From Candidatus Nanopelagicaceae bacterium (lineage in GTDB: Bacteria; Actinomycetota; Actinomycetes; Nanopelagicales; Nanopelagicaceae), in the NCBI GenBank assembly GCA_018882885.1, contig VERG01000002.1, positions 29,431 through 93,430 on the forward strand: a stretch of 64,000 nucleotides of DNA. The letters are read 5' to 3'. The translations under genes were made by a program, and so were the position numbers. The notes beneath the pieces are model-generated. The model searched no databases. It was not told the origin of the DNA and saw only the letters and a list, made by a program, of their open reading frames with translations. This document shows positions 29,708 to 39,128 of the stretch, piece by piece; positions within the stretch are counted from its first letter, which is position 1; every line of letters starts with the position of its first letter.

Positions 29708-30862
29708 ATGAAAAGATCAAAGTTGATCGCATTCGGTGCGCTCTCCGCTCTCGTCCTATCACTTCTCTCAGTTGTCGCTCCTGCTCAGGCAGCACGTGAC
29801 CTAAAGGGCAGCAAGTGTGCACAAGAAGGATTAGTACGCACCATCTCTGGAGTTACCTATACATGCGAACGCGTGGCTGGCAACCTTCAGTATGCGCAAG
29901 GTCGTAAATTATCCGGAACCTTAAATGTTCTATGTGGCGCTCAAGAAGCTTGGTGCGTAGCAATGACATCTGCGTTCCAGAAGAAAACTGGAATTACAAC
30001 AAAGTTCATCCGACTCTCTGCTGGTGAAGGATTGACCCGTTTGGTGGCATCCAAGAACAACCCAGAGTTTGATGTTTGGCATGGTGGACCGAATGACACT
30101 TATATCTCCGGTCGTGTTCAGGGAGTTCTAGATACTTATAAATCTCCAACTCGCAACATGCTTAAGTCTCAGCACAAAGATGCTGATGGATATTGGACCG
30201 GCGTTTACATGGGCGCACTTGGTTTCTGCTCAAATACAAATGAGTTGAAGCGTCTTGGTTTGAAGGCTCCTACCAGCTGGAATGATTTGTTGAACCCTAA
30301 GTACAAGGGCAACATCATGATGGCCCACCCAGGAACTTCGGGAACCGCTTACACAGCGTTGTTCTCACAGGTTCTTCGTCTGGGATCTGAAGATGCAGCT
30401 ATCGATTACATGAAGGATCTAAACAAGAACATTCTTTCCTATACCCGAAGCGGAGCTGGCCCAACCGGTCCTCTTGGTCGTGGTGAGGTGGCAACTGGTC
30501 TTGTTTTCTCACATGACTGCACAGCAGCAAAGTTACGTGGTAATCCACTAGTTGTTTCCTTCCCTAAGGAAGGAACCGGCTTTGAAATCGGCGCTGTTGG
30601 TTTTGTAAAGGGTGCAAAGAACCCTGATGCAGCTAAGGCATATATCGATTTCACACTATCTGCTGAGGCACAAAACCTTGGTCCAGCTTCAGCTGAGTCA
30701 TTCCAAGTATTGACTAATCCAAATGCGAAGTATGACCGTCGTATGGTGCAGCTAAACAAGATCACCTTGTTGGATTACGATGCTGAAAAAGCTGGTCTCT
30801 CGGCTGTGAAGTTGAAGGCTCGCTTCGACAAGGAAGTTGCTCTAGCTTCATCTGCTAAGTAA
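29708..30862 (+). CDS. Ferric-type ABC transporter substrate-binding protein
   Basis: 384 residues. Signal peptide with cleavage near APAQA-A (residue 29). A short Cys-containing module follows (KCAQEGLVRTISGVTYTCER, about 36-55), then a type 2 periplasmic-binding fold of the FbpA/AfuA/PhnS group: KLSGTLNVLCGAQE, FDVWHGGPNDTYI, APTSWNDLLNPKYKGNIMMA, EIGAVGFVKGAKNPDAAKAYIDF. Such proteins bind Fe3+, phosphonates or phosphorylated sugars; which one is not decidable by eye. A Shine-Dalgarno (AAAGG) precedes ATG. It heads a three-gene importer, separated from the permease by a strong hairpin. Confidence 0.88.
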   Translation: MKRSKLIAFGALSALVLSLLSVVAPAQAARDLKGSKCAQEGLVRTISGVTYTCERVAGNLQYAQGRKLSGTLNVLCGAQEAWCVAMTSAFQKKTGITTKFIRLSAGEGLTRLVASKNNPEFDVWHGGPNDTYISGRVQGVLDTYKSPTRNMLKSQHKDADGYWTGVYMGALGFCSNTNELKRLGLKAPTSWNDLLNPKYKGNIMMAHPGTSGTAYTALFSQVLRLGSEDAAIDYMKDLNKNILSYTRSGAGPTGPLGRGEVATGLVFSHDCTAAKLRGNPLVVSFPKEGTGFEIGAVGFVKGAKNPDAAKAYIDFTLSAEAQNLGPASAESFQVLTNPNAKYDRRMVQLNKITLLDYDAEKAGLSAVKLKARFDKEVALASSAK

Positions 30863-30892
30863 TCAGTCCGAAGAGCAAGAGAAGTAAACGGG

Positions 30893-30929
30893 ATGAGGGT
30901 TCTGAAGTTCTCTTCAGAACCCTCATTTC
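30893..30929 (+). terminator. Perfect 15-bp hairpin between binding protein and permease genes
   Basis: ATGAGGGTTCTGAAG (30893-30907), loop TTCT, and the exact complement at 30912-30926, followed by the weak T-run TTTCTT. It probably gives partial termination or protects the upstream mRNA 3' end, so that the binding protein is made in excess of the membrane components, as in many ABC importers. Confidence 0.75.
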
Positions 30930-30965
30930 TTGAAATCTACTAAATTGAAATTTAGGAGTATGTAA

Positions 30966-32666
30966 TTGGCCATTAAGACCAGTGGTGCCAGGTACGACAT
31001 TTTTACCAAGATTGCTTTGGTTCTAGTCGTTTTGATTATTGGCTTCTTGATCCTTCTTCCATTGGCCAATATTTTGGTTTATTCAACACAGCCATCCGGC
31101 AGTGCAATTTTGACTAACTCCTGGAGTGACATTGTCACCAGAGATATTATTTGGAACACGATAAAACTCGGCTTATCTGTTGCGTTTTTAGGAACCTTGC
31201 TTGGTTTCATCATGGCCTACACTCAAGCTCGAGTAGAGTTCCGCGGCAAGAAGATTCTGCACATTATCAATCTAATTCCGATCATCTCTCCGCCATTTGC
31301 TTTTGCTACCGCTGTTATCGTTCTATTTGGCCGAAGCGGAATCATCACTAGAGGGGTTTTTGATTGGCGACCTACCCTTTACGGCTTTCCCGGACTAGTT
31401 TTGGTTTTGACGCTTTCTTTCTTCCCTATCGCATACATGAACTTATTGGGCATGTTGCGAAGCCTTGATCCAGCTCTCGATGAAGCGGGCTCTAGTTTGG
31501 GCGCAAGTAAATGGAAGGTATTTAAGACCGTAACTCTGCCACTGCTCATTCCGGGTTTCGCCGGTTCGTTCCTATTGTTATTCATTGAAGCAATCGCAGA
31601 TCTAGCCAACCCGATCATTATTGGCGGTAATTACACCGTTTTGGCATCCCGCGCCTATATGGCGATAAATGGCGATTACGACATCTCTCTTGCTGCTGGA
31701 TATTCAACTTTATTGTTGCTGCCGGCTCTTCTAGTTTTCTTAATTCAAAGATATTGGGCACAAAAACGCTCCGTGGTCTCGGTAACCGGAAAGCCAAGTG
31801 GTAGACCCACAATGGTTACTTCCAAACCAGCCAAGTTCTTCTTGCTAAGCATCACTGGATTGCTTACTTCATTAGTTATTTTGGTTTATCTAACCGTTGT
31901 ATTCGGAGCCTTCGTAAAGATTATCGGCGTTAACAATGAATTTACTCTAGACAACTTCCGTTATCTGCTGGGTGGCTTTGCAAATGGAGCCATTAAGACC
32001 ACAGCAACTTTGGCATTAATCGCGACACCGATAGCAGGAATCTTCGGCATGGTTATTGCCTGGCTCGTAATTAGAAAGGTACGTCGTGGCGCTGAAGCTC
32101 TAGATTTCTTGGGCATGTTAGGAATTGCGGTTCCTGGAACCGTAATCGGTATTGGCTATGCCATTACCTACAACGATCCGGTGAAGATTGGAGATTTCAC
32201 CGTCTTTCCTCAAGTTGGTGGCGGTGGTGCAATCTTGGGCGGTGCGATTGCCATCGTGATGGTTTACATCATCAGATCCAGTCCCGCGGGTCAGAGATCT
32301 GGCATTGCACAGTTGCAGCAGATTGATCCTGCGATAGAAGAAGCTTCAGCATCGCTTGGCGCATCGGGCGGTAAAACTTTCCGACTCGTGACTTTGCCTT
32401 TAATTAGCGGAGCATTTTTATCTGGCTTGATGTACGCCTTTGCTCACTCGATGACAACACTCTCCCCAATTATCTTCTTGGTAACTCCAGATACTTCAAT
32501 TTTGACTCAGAAAATCTTGGCGGAAGCCGATCAAGGTCGCTACGGAAACGTCTTTGCCCTTTGTTGCATTTTGATTGTTTTAATCATGATTATCGGAGGT
32601 TTAATCAACCTCTTTGTAAGAAAGACCCAAGTTTCGGTAGATCGCCCGATGGTGACAGGACGCTAA
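30966..32666 (+). CDS. Fused double-domain ABC transporter permease (FbpB type)
   Basis: 566 residues with about twelve membrane helices in two homologous halves. Each half has the EAA loop that contacts the ATPase: LDPALDEAGSSLGASKWKVFKTVTLPLLIPG (about 171-201) and IDPAIEEASASLGASGGKTFRLVTLPLISG (about 455-484). This duplicated layout is typical of ferric and phosphonate/thiamine-type importers. The start is TTG, eight bases after a good AGGAG ribosome site. It sits between the binding protein and the ATPase. Confidence 0.92.
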   Translation: MAIKTSGARYDIFTKIALVLVVLIIGFLILLPLANILVYSTQPSGSAILTNSWSDIVTRDIIWNTIKLGLSVAFLGTLLGFIMAYTQARVEFRGKKILHIINLIPIISPPFAFATAVIVLFGRSGIITRGVFDWRPTLYGFPGLVLVLTLSFFPIAYMNLLGMLRSLDPALDEAGSSLGASKWKVFKTVTLPLLIPGFAGSFLLLFIEAIADLANPIIIGGNYTVLASRAYMAINGDYDISLAAGYSTLLLLPALLVFLIQRYWAQKRSVVSVTGKPSGRPTMVTSKPAKFFLLSITGLLTSLVILVYLTVVFGAFVKIIGVNNEFTLDNFRYLLGGFANGAIKTTATLALIATPIAGIFGMVIAWLVIRKVRRGAEALDFLGMLGIAVPGTVIGIGYAITYNDPVKIGDFTVFPQVGGGGAILGGAIAIVMVYIIRSSPAGQRSGIAQLQQIDPAIEEASASLGASGGKTFRLVTLPLISGAFLSGLMYAFAHSMTTLSPIIFLVTPDTSILTQKILAEADQGRYGNVFALCCILIVLIMIIGGLINLFVRKTQVSVDRPMVTGR

Positions 32667-32675
32667 GGAGAAATA

Positions 32676-33803
32676 ATGGCAAGCAAAACCGGCAGCCTAA
32701 AACTAGAACGCCTAACAAAGGAGTTCGGCAACGGCAAAGAGAAGGTCGTTGCGGTCCGCGAACTTTCACTGACCATTAATCCAGGAGAGTTTGTAACCTT
32801 ACTCGGGCCATCTGGGTGCGGTAAGACAACTGCGCTTCGAATGATTGCTGGATTTGAAACCCCAACATCTGGAAATGTGTTATTAGATGGCGAGAATTTG
32901 GTAGCGATGACACCGGATAAGCGTCCGATGGGAATGGTGTTTCAATCTTATGCACTGTTTCCACACATGACAGTTTTTGACAATGTAGCTTATGGATTGC
33001 GTATCAAGAAGATGTCTGCTGCTGAGATCAAAACTGCGGTAGCTGAAGTTTTAGAATCAATGAGCCTTTCCCATCTAGCAAATCGAGCTCCAAATCAACT
33101 TTCTGGCGGACAACAGCAACGTGTGGCACTTGCACGTGCCATGGTGGTTCGTCCCAAGGTTTTGCTCTTTGATGAGCCGCTATCTAATCTCGATGCCAAA
33201 TTACGCGCCCAAATGCGAATTGAAATTCGCAACATTCAACGACGCCTGGGAATCACCAGTATCTTCGTTACACATGATCAAGATGAAGCGATGAGCCTTT
33301 CTGATCGAATCGTTGTTATGCGAAACGCGGTGGTAGAACAGGTGGGAAATCCAGATGAGGTTTACCGCCGCCCCGCATCTGTTTTCGTCGCTGACTTCAT
33401 AGGCCGTTCCAATTTCCTAAAGGTTGAAAACGCCAAGAAAGCCCGCTCCGGCAAAGCCTCAGTAGTTGTGGGCGGAGTAGAGCTTGAGGTTGCTGCGCAA
33501 GAAAATGCTTTGAGTTCTAAGCATCCAGTTCTATTAGTTCGACCTGAATCAATCTCCGTTACCGCCGCTAGGTCGGCAAAACCGGGCAAGAGCGAAGGCG
33601 TGGTTTCAAATGTTGTGTTTTACGGAAACCATGTTGAGTACACATTAGATACCGATGAAGGCCTTATTTTGGCCGTCGTTTCAGATCCAATCTACGAAGA
33701 GATTGTTCCGGTCGGAAAGGTTGCCAGGTACTCATTTGATGAAGAGCGCGCCTGGTTACTACCTTCCGAATCCGAGCGGGCAACCAAAGAGGATCAAGAA
33801 TGA
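32676..33803 (+). CDS. ABC transporter ATP-binding protein (FbpC/PotA type)
   Basis: 375 residues. Walker A GPSGCGKTTALRM, Q loop VFQSYALFPHMTV, signature LSGGQQQRVALARA, Walker B VLLFDEPLSNLDAKL, H loop VTHDQDEAM, then a C-terminal TOBE domain (about 285-365). It powers the importer made by the two upstream genes, from whose permease it is separated by 9 bp with an AAGGAG ribosome site. The stop overlaps the next small membrane gene by ATGA. Confidence 0.95.
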   Translation: MASKTGSLKLERLTKEFGNGKEKVVAVRELSLTINPGEFVTLLGPSGCGKTTALRMIAGFETPTSGNVLLDGENLVAMTPDKRPMGMVFQSYALFPHMTVFDNVAYGLRIKKMSAAEIKTAVAEVLESMSLSHLANRAPNQLSGGQQQRVALARAMVVRPKVLLFDEPLSNLDAKLRAQMRIEIRNIQRRLGITSIFVTHDQDEAMSLSDRIVVMRNAVVEQVGNPDEVYRRPASVFVADFIGRSNFLKVENAKKARSGKASVVVGGVELEVAAQENALSSKHPVLLVRPESISVTAARSAKPGKSEGVVSNVVFYGNHVEYTLDTDEGLILAVVSDPIYEEIVPVGKVARYSFDEERAWLLPSESERATKEDQE

Positions 33804-34045
33804 GTACTCCGAATTATTTTCGATATACCGCCTACGCTCTGATCGCAGTTGGTCTAATAAATCTCCGTTACCAGACCGGTAAGTCAGATTTAAGCACTAC
33901 TACACTCCTAATTGTTGGTACTGGAGCTGCGATTTTCGCTTTGACCTATCTAGGTTTTGGAAAAAAGTTCTTAACCACTTTAGCTGGAAAAGTAATCGTG
34001 TCTGTAGCAGCGATCGCTGCAGGGCTGTTAGCAATACTCAACTAG
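33800..34045 (+). CDS. Small three-helix membrane protein of unknown function
   Basis: 81 residues, with hydrophobic segments at about 7-20, 34-51 and 60-80 (TTLLIVGTGAAIFALTYLGF, VIVSVAAIAAGLLAILN). It begins inside the ABC ATPase stop codon (ATGA overlap), so it is translated with the importer and may be an accessory subunit. Not recognised as a known family. Confidence 0.7.
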   Translation: MSTPNYFRYTAYALIAVGLINLRYQTGKSDLSTTTLLIVGTGAAIFALTYLGFGKKFLTTLAGKVIVSVAAIAAGLLAILN

Positions 34046-34055
34046 CAATAAATTA

Positions 34056-34328
34056 ATGTCCCAAACTTTGACCTTGTCGGAAATCAAAGCTCGATGGAAC
34101 GAAGTATTGGATTTGGTAGAGCGGGAAAACCGTATCGCGTGGCTGGCTTTTTTTGATGCTCGGTTGGTTTCCTTTGATAACAATAAACTTAGATTGAGTT
34201 TTGTAGATGCTGAGAAACTCAGCGGAGTCCATGATTTTGCAGCGGTCCGTAAGGAATCTCACCGCAAAGTTTTGGAACAGGCGTGTGTTGAGATTTTTGG
34301 AGAGCAAATAGAGATAATGACGGAGTGA
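34056..34328 (+). CDS. Stand-alone protein resembling the C-terminal domain of DNA polymerase III gamma/tau
   Basis: 90 residues. The string LSEIKARWNEVLDLVERENRIAW followed by FFDARLVSFDNNKLRLSF and a C-terminal RKVLEQACVEIFGEQIEI matches the pattern of the DnaX domain III region in Gram-positive/actinobacterial DnaX (I-x-x-x-W-x-x-V-L-x-x-V-x-x-x-x-R-x-x-W, beta strands, then L-x-x-x-x-x-E-x-x-G). In DnaX this domain oligomerises and contacts other clamp-loader parts. Here it is free-standing, with no ATPase domain, between a membrane protein and a lysozyme gene. The assignment is from pattern memory, not alignment. The stop overlaps the lysozyme start (GTGA). Confidence 0.6.
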   Translation: MSQTLTLSEIKARWNEVLDLVERENRIAWLAFFDARLVSFDNNKLRLSFVDAEKLSGVHDFAAVRKESHRKVLEQACVEIFGEQIEIMTE

Positions 34329-35935
34329 TTCGACCGCGCCTTCTCTCCCCACTTCTGGCCATAGTTCTAACCGCAACCCTTCTCTCTCCAGCGCAGGCCG
34401 CCAAAGCATCCTCCACCTTTAATTTGGTGCAAACTCCATCATTTCCAGAGTACAAGGTCACCTTTCATGGTGTTATCAAACCAAAGGTAAAAAATGCGGT
34501 AGTTAGAATCGATGTGAAGTTGGGAAACACCTGGAGCGATACGAGATTACGCACTAAATCAACACCGAGTGGGGCTTGGAAAATTCAAACGCGGGCAACC
34601 GCTCTCGCCGGAAGAGCTACCTATAGAGCAACCGTTGCTATCGGTTCAAAAACTCTTGTGACTCGGACCCGCTCAATAATTATTGAGCCCTCCCCCGAAA
34701 TCAGCACTCCAGATGAGTTGATCGCCTTGACCGGTCCTGGTGGTCGGATTCACGGCACCGATGTGAGTAGGTGGCAACACCCTGGAGACAAACCGATTGA
34801 TTTTGTGAAGATGTATGAGGCGGGTATTCGCTTTGTAATTATCAAAGCCTCTGATACCCGTGATGATGCTGATGCTTTGGCTCTTAAGTATCTATTGATG
34901 AATAGAAACTCCGCACAAGCGGCTGGCATTTACACCGGTTATTACCACTATGCGATTTTGCCAAACACGACAGATAAAGCCGCTGTAATTCGAGATGCAC
35001 AGGCTCAAGCTCAAAAAGCGATATGGCGTTTATCAAGTCTTGGTGGTTACACCGAAAAGGATCTTCCATACGCCTTGGATTTAGAAAATAACTGTGTTGC
35101 TGCATCAGGAAGTAGCTGTACCAAGTATGCGCCAAAAGCACTTGTTACTTTATGGGCAGAAACTTGGATGCAAACCCTGCAGGAAAAAACTGGTCGTAAG
35201 CCATTTTTCTACTCCTATCCGACTTTCCTAGAGCAGGCGATGGTGCGCAGTGAAAAGTTGCGGCAATATCCTTTATGGAAAGCGCAGTACGGAGTTAATC
35301 CGGCAGATCCAACCGCCGAGCCGGGTCGCAAAGTTTTCGGTTGCTTTGTGCACTCTTGGTCGACATCTGATTGCTCTTCCTTATGGCAAATCTGGCAGTA
35401 CTCTTCCTGTGGAATCGGTGAAAAGTACGGGGTTGCATCTACACGTGTTGACCTAAATGTTTTCCGCGGTGATACCGCTTCATTTCTGCAATTAACCCGT
35501 GGTGTTTGGACCCCGCAAACTGGAGATTACTTGCCGGTTAAGGAGCCAACCACACTGCTGATTACCGATTTAAAGGCCACTAGCACCGATAAACCGGTGC
35601 GTATAAAGGTCGAGGTTAAGCGACCTACCGGAAATCCCGTCGTTACCGGCACAGTTGCCTTCAGATTAAATGGTGCGCGACCACCAAAAGTTACGCAAAC
35701 CCCGGTGCGAGATGCATCTGGCGTGTGGACGCTAACCCTACGCAATCTTCCAGCTGGATTAACGGAAGGCTATGTTGCATTTGTTGATCAAACTGGAACC
35801 CATGCTGAGATTAGGCAGGACATTTCATTTAATCTCGAACAAGGTCCGCAACCAACCCCATCACCAACTCCAAAACCAACAGCAACAAAGCCGCCGGTTG
35901 TAGTTGATACCTGTAAAGGTCAGATCAAAAATTAA
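34325..35935 (+). CDS. Secreted GH25 (Cpl-1/cellosyl-type) lysozyme
   Basis: 536 residues. Signal peptide MIRPRLLSPLLAIVLTATLL up to SPAQA. An Ig-like N-domain (about 30-115) precedes the GH25 domain (about 140-375): HGTDVSRWQHPGDKPIDF, VIIKASD, GYYHYAIL, and the DxE catalytic motif in YALDLENN. A C-terminal beta domain (about 400-505) and a Pro/Thr-rich tail (TPSPTPKPTATKPP) suggest cell-wall or surface association. It cuts MurNAc-GlcNAc bonds. The GTG start overlaps the preceding gene. It meets glpD tail to tail with a 4-bp overlap. No phage genes surround it. Confidence 0.88.
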   Translation: MIRPRLLSPLLAIVLTATLLSPAQAAKASSTFNLVQTPSFPEYKVTFHGVIKPKVKNAVVRIDVKLGNTWSDTRLRTKSTPSGAWKIQTRATALAGRATYRATVAIGSKTLVTRTRSIIIEPSPEISTPDELIALTGPGGRIHGTDVSRWQHPGDKPIDFVKMYEAGIRFVIIKASDTRDDADALALKYLLMNRNSAQAAGIYTGYYHYAILPNTTDKAAVIRDAQAQAQKAIWRLSSLGGYTEKDLPYALDLENNCVAASGSSCTKYAPKALVTLWAETWMQTLQEKTGRKPFFYSYPTFLEQAMVRSEKLRQYPLWKAQYGVNPADPTAEPGRKVFGCFVHSWSTSDCSSLWQIWQYSSCGIGEKYGVASTRVDLNVFRGDTASFLQLTRGVWTPQTGDYLPVKEPTTLLITDLKATSTDKPVRIKVEVKRPTGNPVVTGTVAFRLNGARPPKVTQTPVRDASGVWTLTLRNLPAGLTEGYVAFVDQTGTHAEIRQDISFNLEQGPQPTPSPTPKPTATKPPVVVDTCKGQIKN

Positions 35936-37608
35936 CTTGCTTTAGTTGCTGATTTTTTCGCATCTTTGAGCCTTTGATTCTGGTGCTCAATTAACAGTTG
36001 ATACTCCTTAATAGAGGCATTCTTTTGCGTTTTATTCCAACCTAAGTGGGGCGCCATTAGATTTGCGATTAACTCCACTTGATTTAAACCCTGATTCTTG
36101 TCTTCAAATGCAATTCGAGTTCTGCGAGACATCACATCATCAACGCTTCTTGCCCCTTCATGGGTAACCGCATAAACAATCTCGGCGCCGATGTATGGTA
36201 ACCCTGGAATAATTGACTCTAGGAGTTCTGAATTTTCCAGCGCAGGTTCCAACACCTCTTCCATCAGCGAGCCGTAACGATTCAATAGATGTTCCACTGT
36301 TGAATCAGCGATTCGAAACTCTTGAGCCAGTCTTGGAATTTGATTCATCAAAACTGAATAACCCTCGGCGCCGATGATTGCCAAGGTTTCAGTTTCTGAT
36401 TCTGGAACAATTCGGCGAAGATGATTAATTGCTTCATCAACCGCATCCTGTGCCATGACCCGGTACGTCGTGTACTTACCACCTGCAATTGAAACAAAAC
36501 CTCGGGTCGGACTATCAACGACATGTTCACGTGACAGTTTTGTTGTTGGTGAATCAGGATCTGTTGAGACAAGCGGTCTTAAACCCGCAAAAACGCCAAT
36601 TACTTGATCTCTTCTCAGTTTGGGCTCTAGGACTCGGTTGGCTTGATTAATTATGTAAGTGACATCTTCGGAGCTAGCCAGTGGCTCCTCACGACTCTCG
36701 TTGTAATCAGTGTCGGTAGTTCCAACAACCCACTTATCTCCCCAAGGAATTATGAATAGCACAGACACATCAGTCTTAATGATTATTCCGGATTCAGATT
36801 TGATGGCATCACCTGGCACAACGATGTGAGCGCCTTTTGACATGCGAACCGCATAACCTGGCTTAAGTCCAAACTTTTCATAAAGCGGATCAGTCCATAC
36901 CCCTGCGGCCATGATCGTGGCCTTGGCTCTTACTTCGATAACTTCATCGCTCTCTAAATCTTTAATTTTTGCGCCGACAATAGTTTTGCCTTGCTTTATT
37001 AACTCGTCACAACGGGTTCGAGTTGTGATTACCGCTCCATACTTGGCGGCGGTCCTAGCAATGGTCATGGTATGTCGCGCGTCATCAACTTGGGCATCAA
37101 AGTATTGAAATCCACCGGTCACCACATCCAAACGAAGTGATGGAGCAATCTCACTGATTCTTTTTTGAGATAGATGCTTGTGCCATGGCAGTGCTCTTTT
37201 GAAACCACGCAATGCATCGTAAAGCGCCATTCCGGCGCCAACATATGTGCGCTCCTTGAATTTCTCTTGCAGCGGATAAAGGAAGGAAACCGGTTTAACC
37301 AGATGAGGCGAAAGGGTGCTGACCATCAACTCACGTTCATTTAGCGCTTCACGCACCAACTTGAAGTCGTACTGCTCTAGATAACGAAGACCGCCATGAA
37401 TTAACTTTGAAGATTTAGAGGAGGTTCCTGCGGCAAAATCTGAGTTTTCAACTAAAGCAACTCTTAAACCACGCGAGGCCGCATCTAATGCGATACCTAC
37501 TCCATTAATTCCGCCACCAATCACCAGAATGTCGAACTCGGTACTCGCCAAATCCTGCATCGCCTTGTGGCGTTGCTCCTGATTAAGGCTCGAATTTGTA
37601 AGCGGCAC
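35932..37608 (-). CDS. glpD: Glycerol-3-phosphate dehydrogenase (FAD, respiratory)
   Basis: 558 residues from GTG 37608. FAD-binding [19 protein letters not shown] near residue 30, [24 protein letters not shown], and the C-terminal DAO domain ([21 protein letters not shown]). It oxidises G3P to DHAP with electrons to quinone. The GTG start is supported by a TATCCT hexamer six bases upstream (leaderless); an internal ATG at 37560 just before [15 protein letters not shown] is the alternative. Divergent from glpK. Confidence 0.95.
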   Translation of the reverse strand: MPLTNSSLNQEQRHKAMQDLASTEFDILVIGGGINGVGIALDAASRGLRVALVENSDFAAGTSSKSSKLIHGGLRYLEQYDFKLVREALNERELMVSTLSPHLVKPVSFLYPLQEKFKERTYVGAGMALYDALRGFKRALPWHKHLSQKRISEIAPSLRLDVVTGGFQYFDAQVDDARHTMTIARTAAKYGAVITTRTRCDELIKQGKTIVGAKIKDLESDEVIEVRAKATIMAAGVWTDPLYEKFGLKPGYAVRMSKGAHIVVPGDAIKSESGIIIKTDVSVLFIIPWGDKWVVGTTDTDYNESREEPLASSEDVTYIINQANRVLEPKLRRDQVIGVFAGLRPLVSTDPDSPTTKLSREHVVDSPTRGFVSIAGGKYTTYRVMAQDAVDEAINHLRRIVPESETETLAIIGAEGYSVLMNQIPRLAQEFRIADSTVEHLLNRYGSLMEEVLEPALENSELLESIIPGLPYIGAEIVYAVTHEGARSVDDVMSRRTRIAFEDKNQGLNQVELIANLMAPHLGWNKTQKNASIKEYQLLIEHQNQRLKDAKKSATKAS

Positions 37609-37613
37609 AGCCT

Positions 37614-37620
37614 TAGGATA
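37614..37620. promoter_or_regulatory. Shared bidirectional -10 element of glpD and glpK
   Basis: Seven base pairs TAGGATA serve both directions. On the plus strand TAGGAT (37614-37619) is seven bases before glpK ATG. On the minus strand TATCCT (37620-37615) is six bases before glpD GTG. The start codons are only 18 bp apart, so both messages would be leaderless and the two promoters cannot be occupied at once. Confidence 0.62.
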
Positions 37621-37626
37621 CGGGTT

Positions 37627-39126
37627 ATGTCTTACATCGGCTCACTCGACCAGGGAACCTCTAGCACCCGCTTCATAGTCTTTGATGATGCCGGAAAGAT
37701 TGTTGGACAGCATCAATTGGAGCACACGCAAATCCTGCCGCAAGCTGGATGGGTCGAACATGATGCCGCGGAAATTTGGCAGCGGACACAAGATGTAATT
37801 GCTGGCGCCTTAAAGGCGGCCCGCATCTCAGGCGCTGAGTTATCGGCAATAGGCATTACCAATCAAAGGGAAACCACTGTTGTTTGGGATAAACAAACTG
37901 GTGAACCTTTAGCCAATGCCATTGTGTGGCAGGACACTAGAACAACAGATTTCTTAAACTCTATCTCCAAAGAAAAACAATCATTGATCACCCACAAAAC
38001 TGGTTTGGCAATCGCTCCATATTTCTCCGGTAGCAAGATCAACTGGTTGTTAAACCATGTTCCAGCGGTCCAAGAAGCGGTGAAAAGTGAGCGCGCTTTG
38101 GTTGGCACCATAGATAGCTGGTTACTTTGGAATCTCTCCGGCGGCGCGCGTGGAGGGGTTCATCTAACTGATGTAACCAACGCTAGTCGTACTCTGCTTA
38201 TGAATTTGGAGAGTTTGGAGTGGGATCAGGAGTTACTGGATATTTTCAGCGTACCTCGCTCGATTTTGCCGCAGATTAGATCTTCTTCAGAGATCTACGC
38301 CACCACAGATCCAGCCGGACCGGTTGGCTCTGCCGTGCCGATTGCAGGAATATTAGGAGATCAACAATCTGCCATGGTTGGACAGGCCTGCTTTGAAAGA
38401 GGCGAGTCAAAAACAACCTACGGCACTGGTAACTTCGCTTTGTTAAATACCGGAACTGAGATTGTTAGATCTAAAAATGGTTTGCTCACAACGGTATGTT
38501 TTAAGTTTGGAAATGCGCCTGCAAATTACGCACTCGAGGGCTCAGTTGCAGTTACCGGTTCAGCTATTCAATGGTTAAGAGATCAACTTCAAATAATCTC
38601 AACAGCTCCTGATATCGAACCGCTTGCTAAATCAGTTGCAGATAACGGCGGGGTTTACTTTGTCCCAGCATTCTCTGGCTTGTTTGCGCCATATTGGCGC
38701 AATGATGCCCGCGGAGTTGTCGTAGGGTTAACTCGCGCCGCAACTAAAGCCCATCTGGCCAGGGCTGCTCTAGAAGCAATCTGTTATCAAACTCGAGATG
38801 TATTAGATGCGATGTCAGCCGATAGTGGAGTAAAACTTCCTGAGATGAGGGTTGATGGTGGCATTACCGCTAACTCTCTTTGTATGCAGATGCAGGCGGA
38901 CATAATGGGAGTTGATGTAGTCAGACCATTAATTATTGAAACTACCGCTTTGGGTGCGGCTTATGCGGCGGGTTTGGCGGTTGGAGTTTTCAAGGACACC
39001 TCAGAATTAAAAGCTAAATGGCAAGAGGGAATGCGTTGGAATGCAGATTCAGCAAGCCAACTGGCCACCTCTGGATATCAACTTTGGAAGAAAGCTATTT
39101 CTCGAACTTTAGATTGGTTGGAGTAA
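37627..39126 (+). CDS. glpK: Glycerol kinase
   Basis: 499 residues from ATG 37627 ([20 protein letters not shown], the FGGY phosphate-binding start). Further signatures: [50 protein letters not shown] and the FGGY motif region [23 protein letters not shown]. It phosphorylates glycerol to G3P for GlpD encoded divergently. The longer frame to 37567 would run into glpD and lacks the promoter. It ends 2 bp from galA, tail to tail. Confidence 0.96.
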   Translation: MSYIGSLDQGTSSTRFIVFDDAGKIVGQHQLEHTQILPQAGWVEHDAAEIWQRTQDVIAGALKAARISGAELSAIGITNQRETTVVWDKQTGEPLANAIVWQDTRTTDFLNSISKEKQSLITHKTGLAIAPYFSGSKINWLLNHVPAVQEAVKSERALVGTIDSWLLWNLSGGARGGVHLTDVTNASRTLLMNLESLEWDQELLDIFSVPRSILPQIRSSSEIYATTDPAGPVGSAVPIAGILGDQQSAMVGQACFERGESKTTYGTGNFALLNTGTEIVRSKNGLLTTVCFKFGNAPANYALEGSVAVTGSAIQWLRDQLQIISTAPDIEPLAKSVADNGGVYFVPAFSGLFAPYWRNDARGVVVGLTRAATKAHLARAALEAICYQTRDVLDAMSADSGVKLPEMRVDGGITANSLCMQMQADIMGVDVVRPLIIETTALGAAYAAGLAVGVFKDTSELKAKWQEGMRWNADSASQLATSGYQLWKKAISRTLDWLE

Positions 39127-39128
39127 AA

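Noticed and set aside
34325..35935. GH25 lysozyme as a sign of a prophage
   Set aside because: It has a signal peptide and lies among metabolic genes with no holin, capsid or integrase nearby; a cellular enzyme is more likely.
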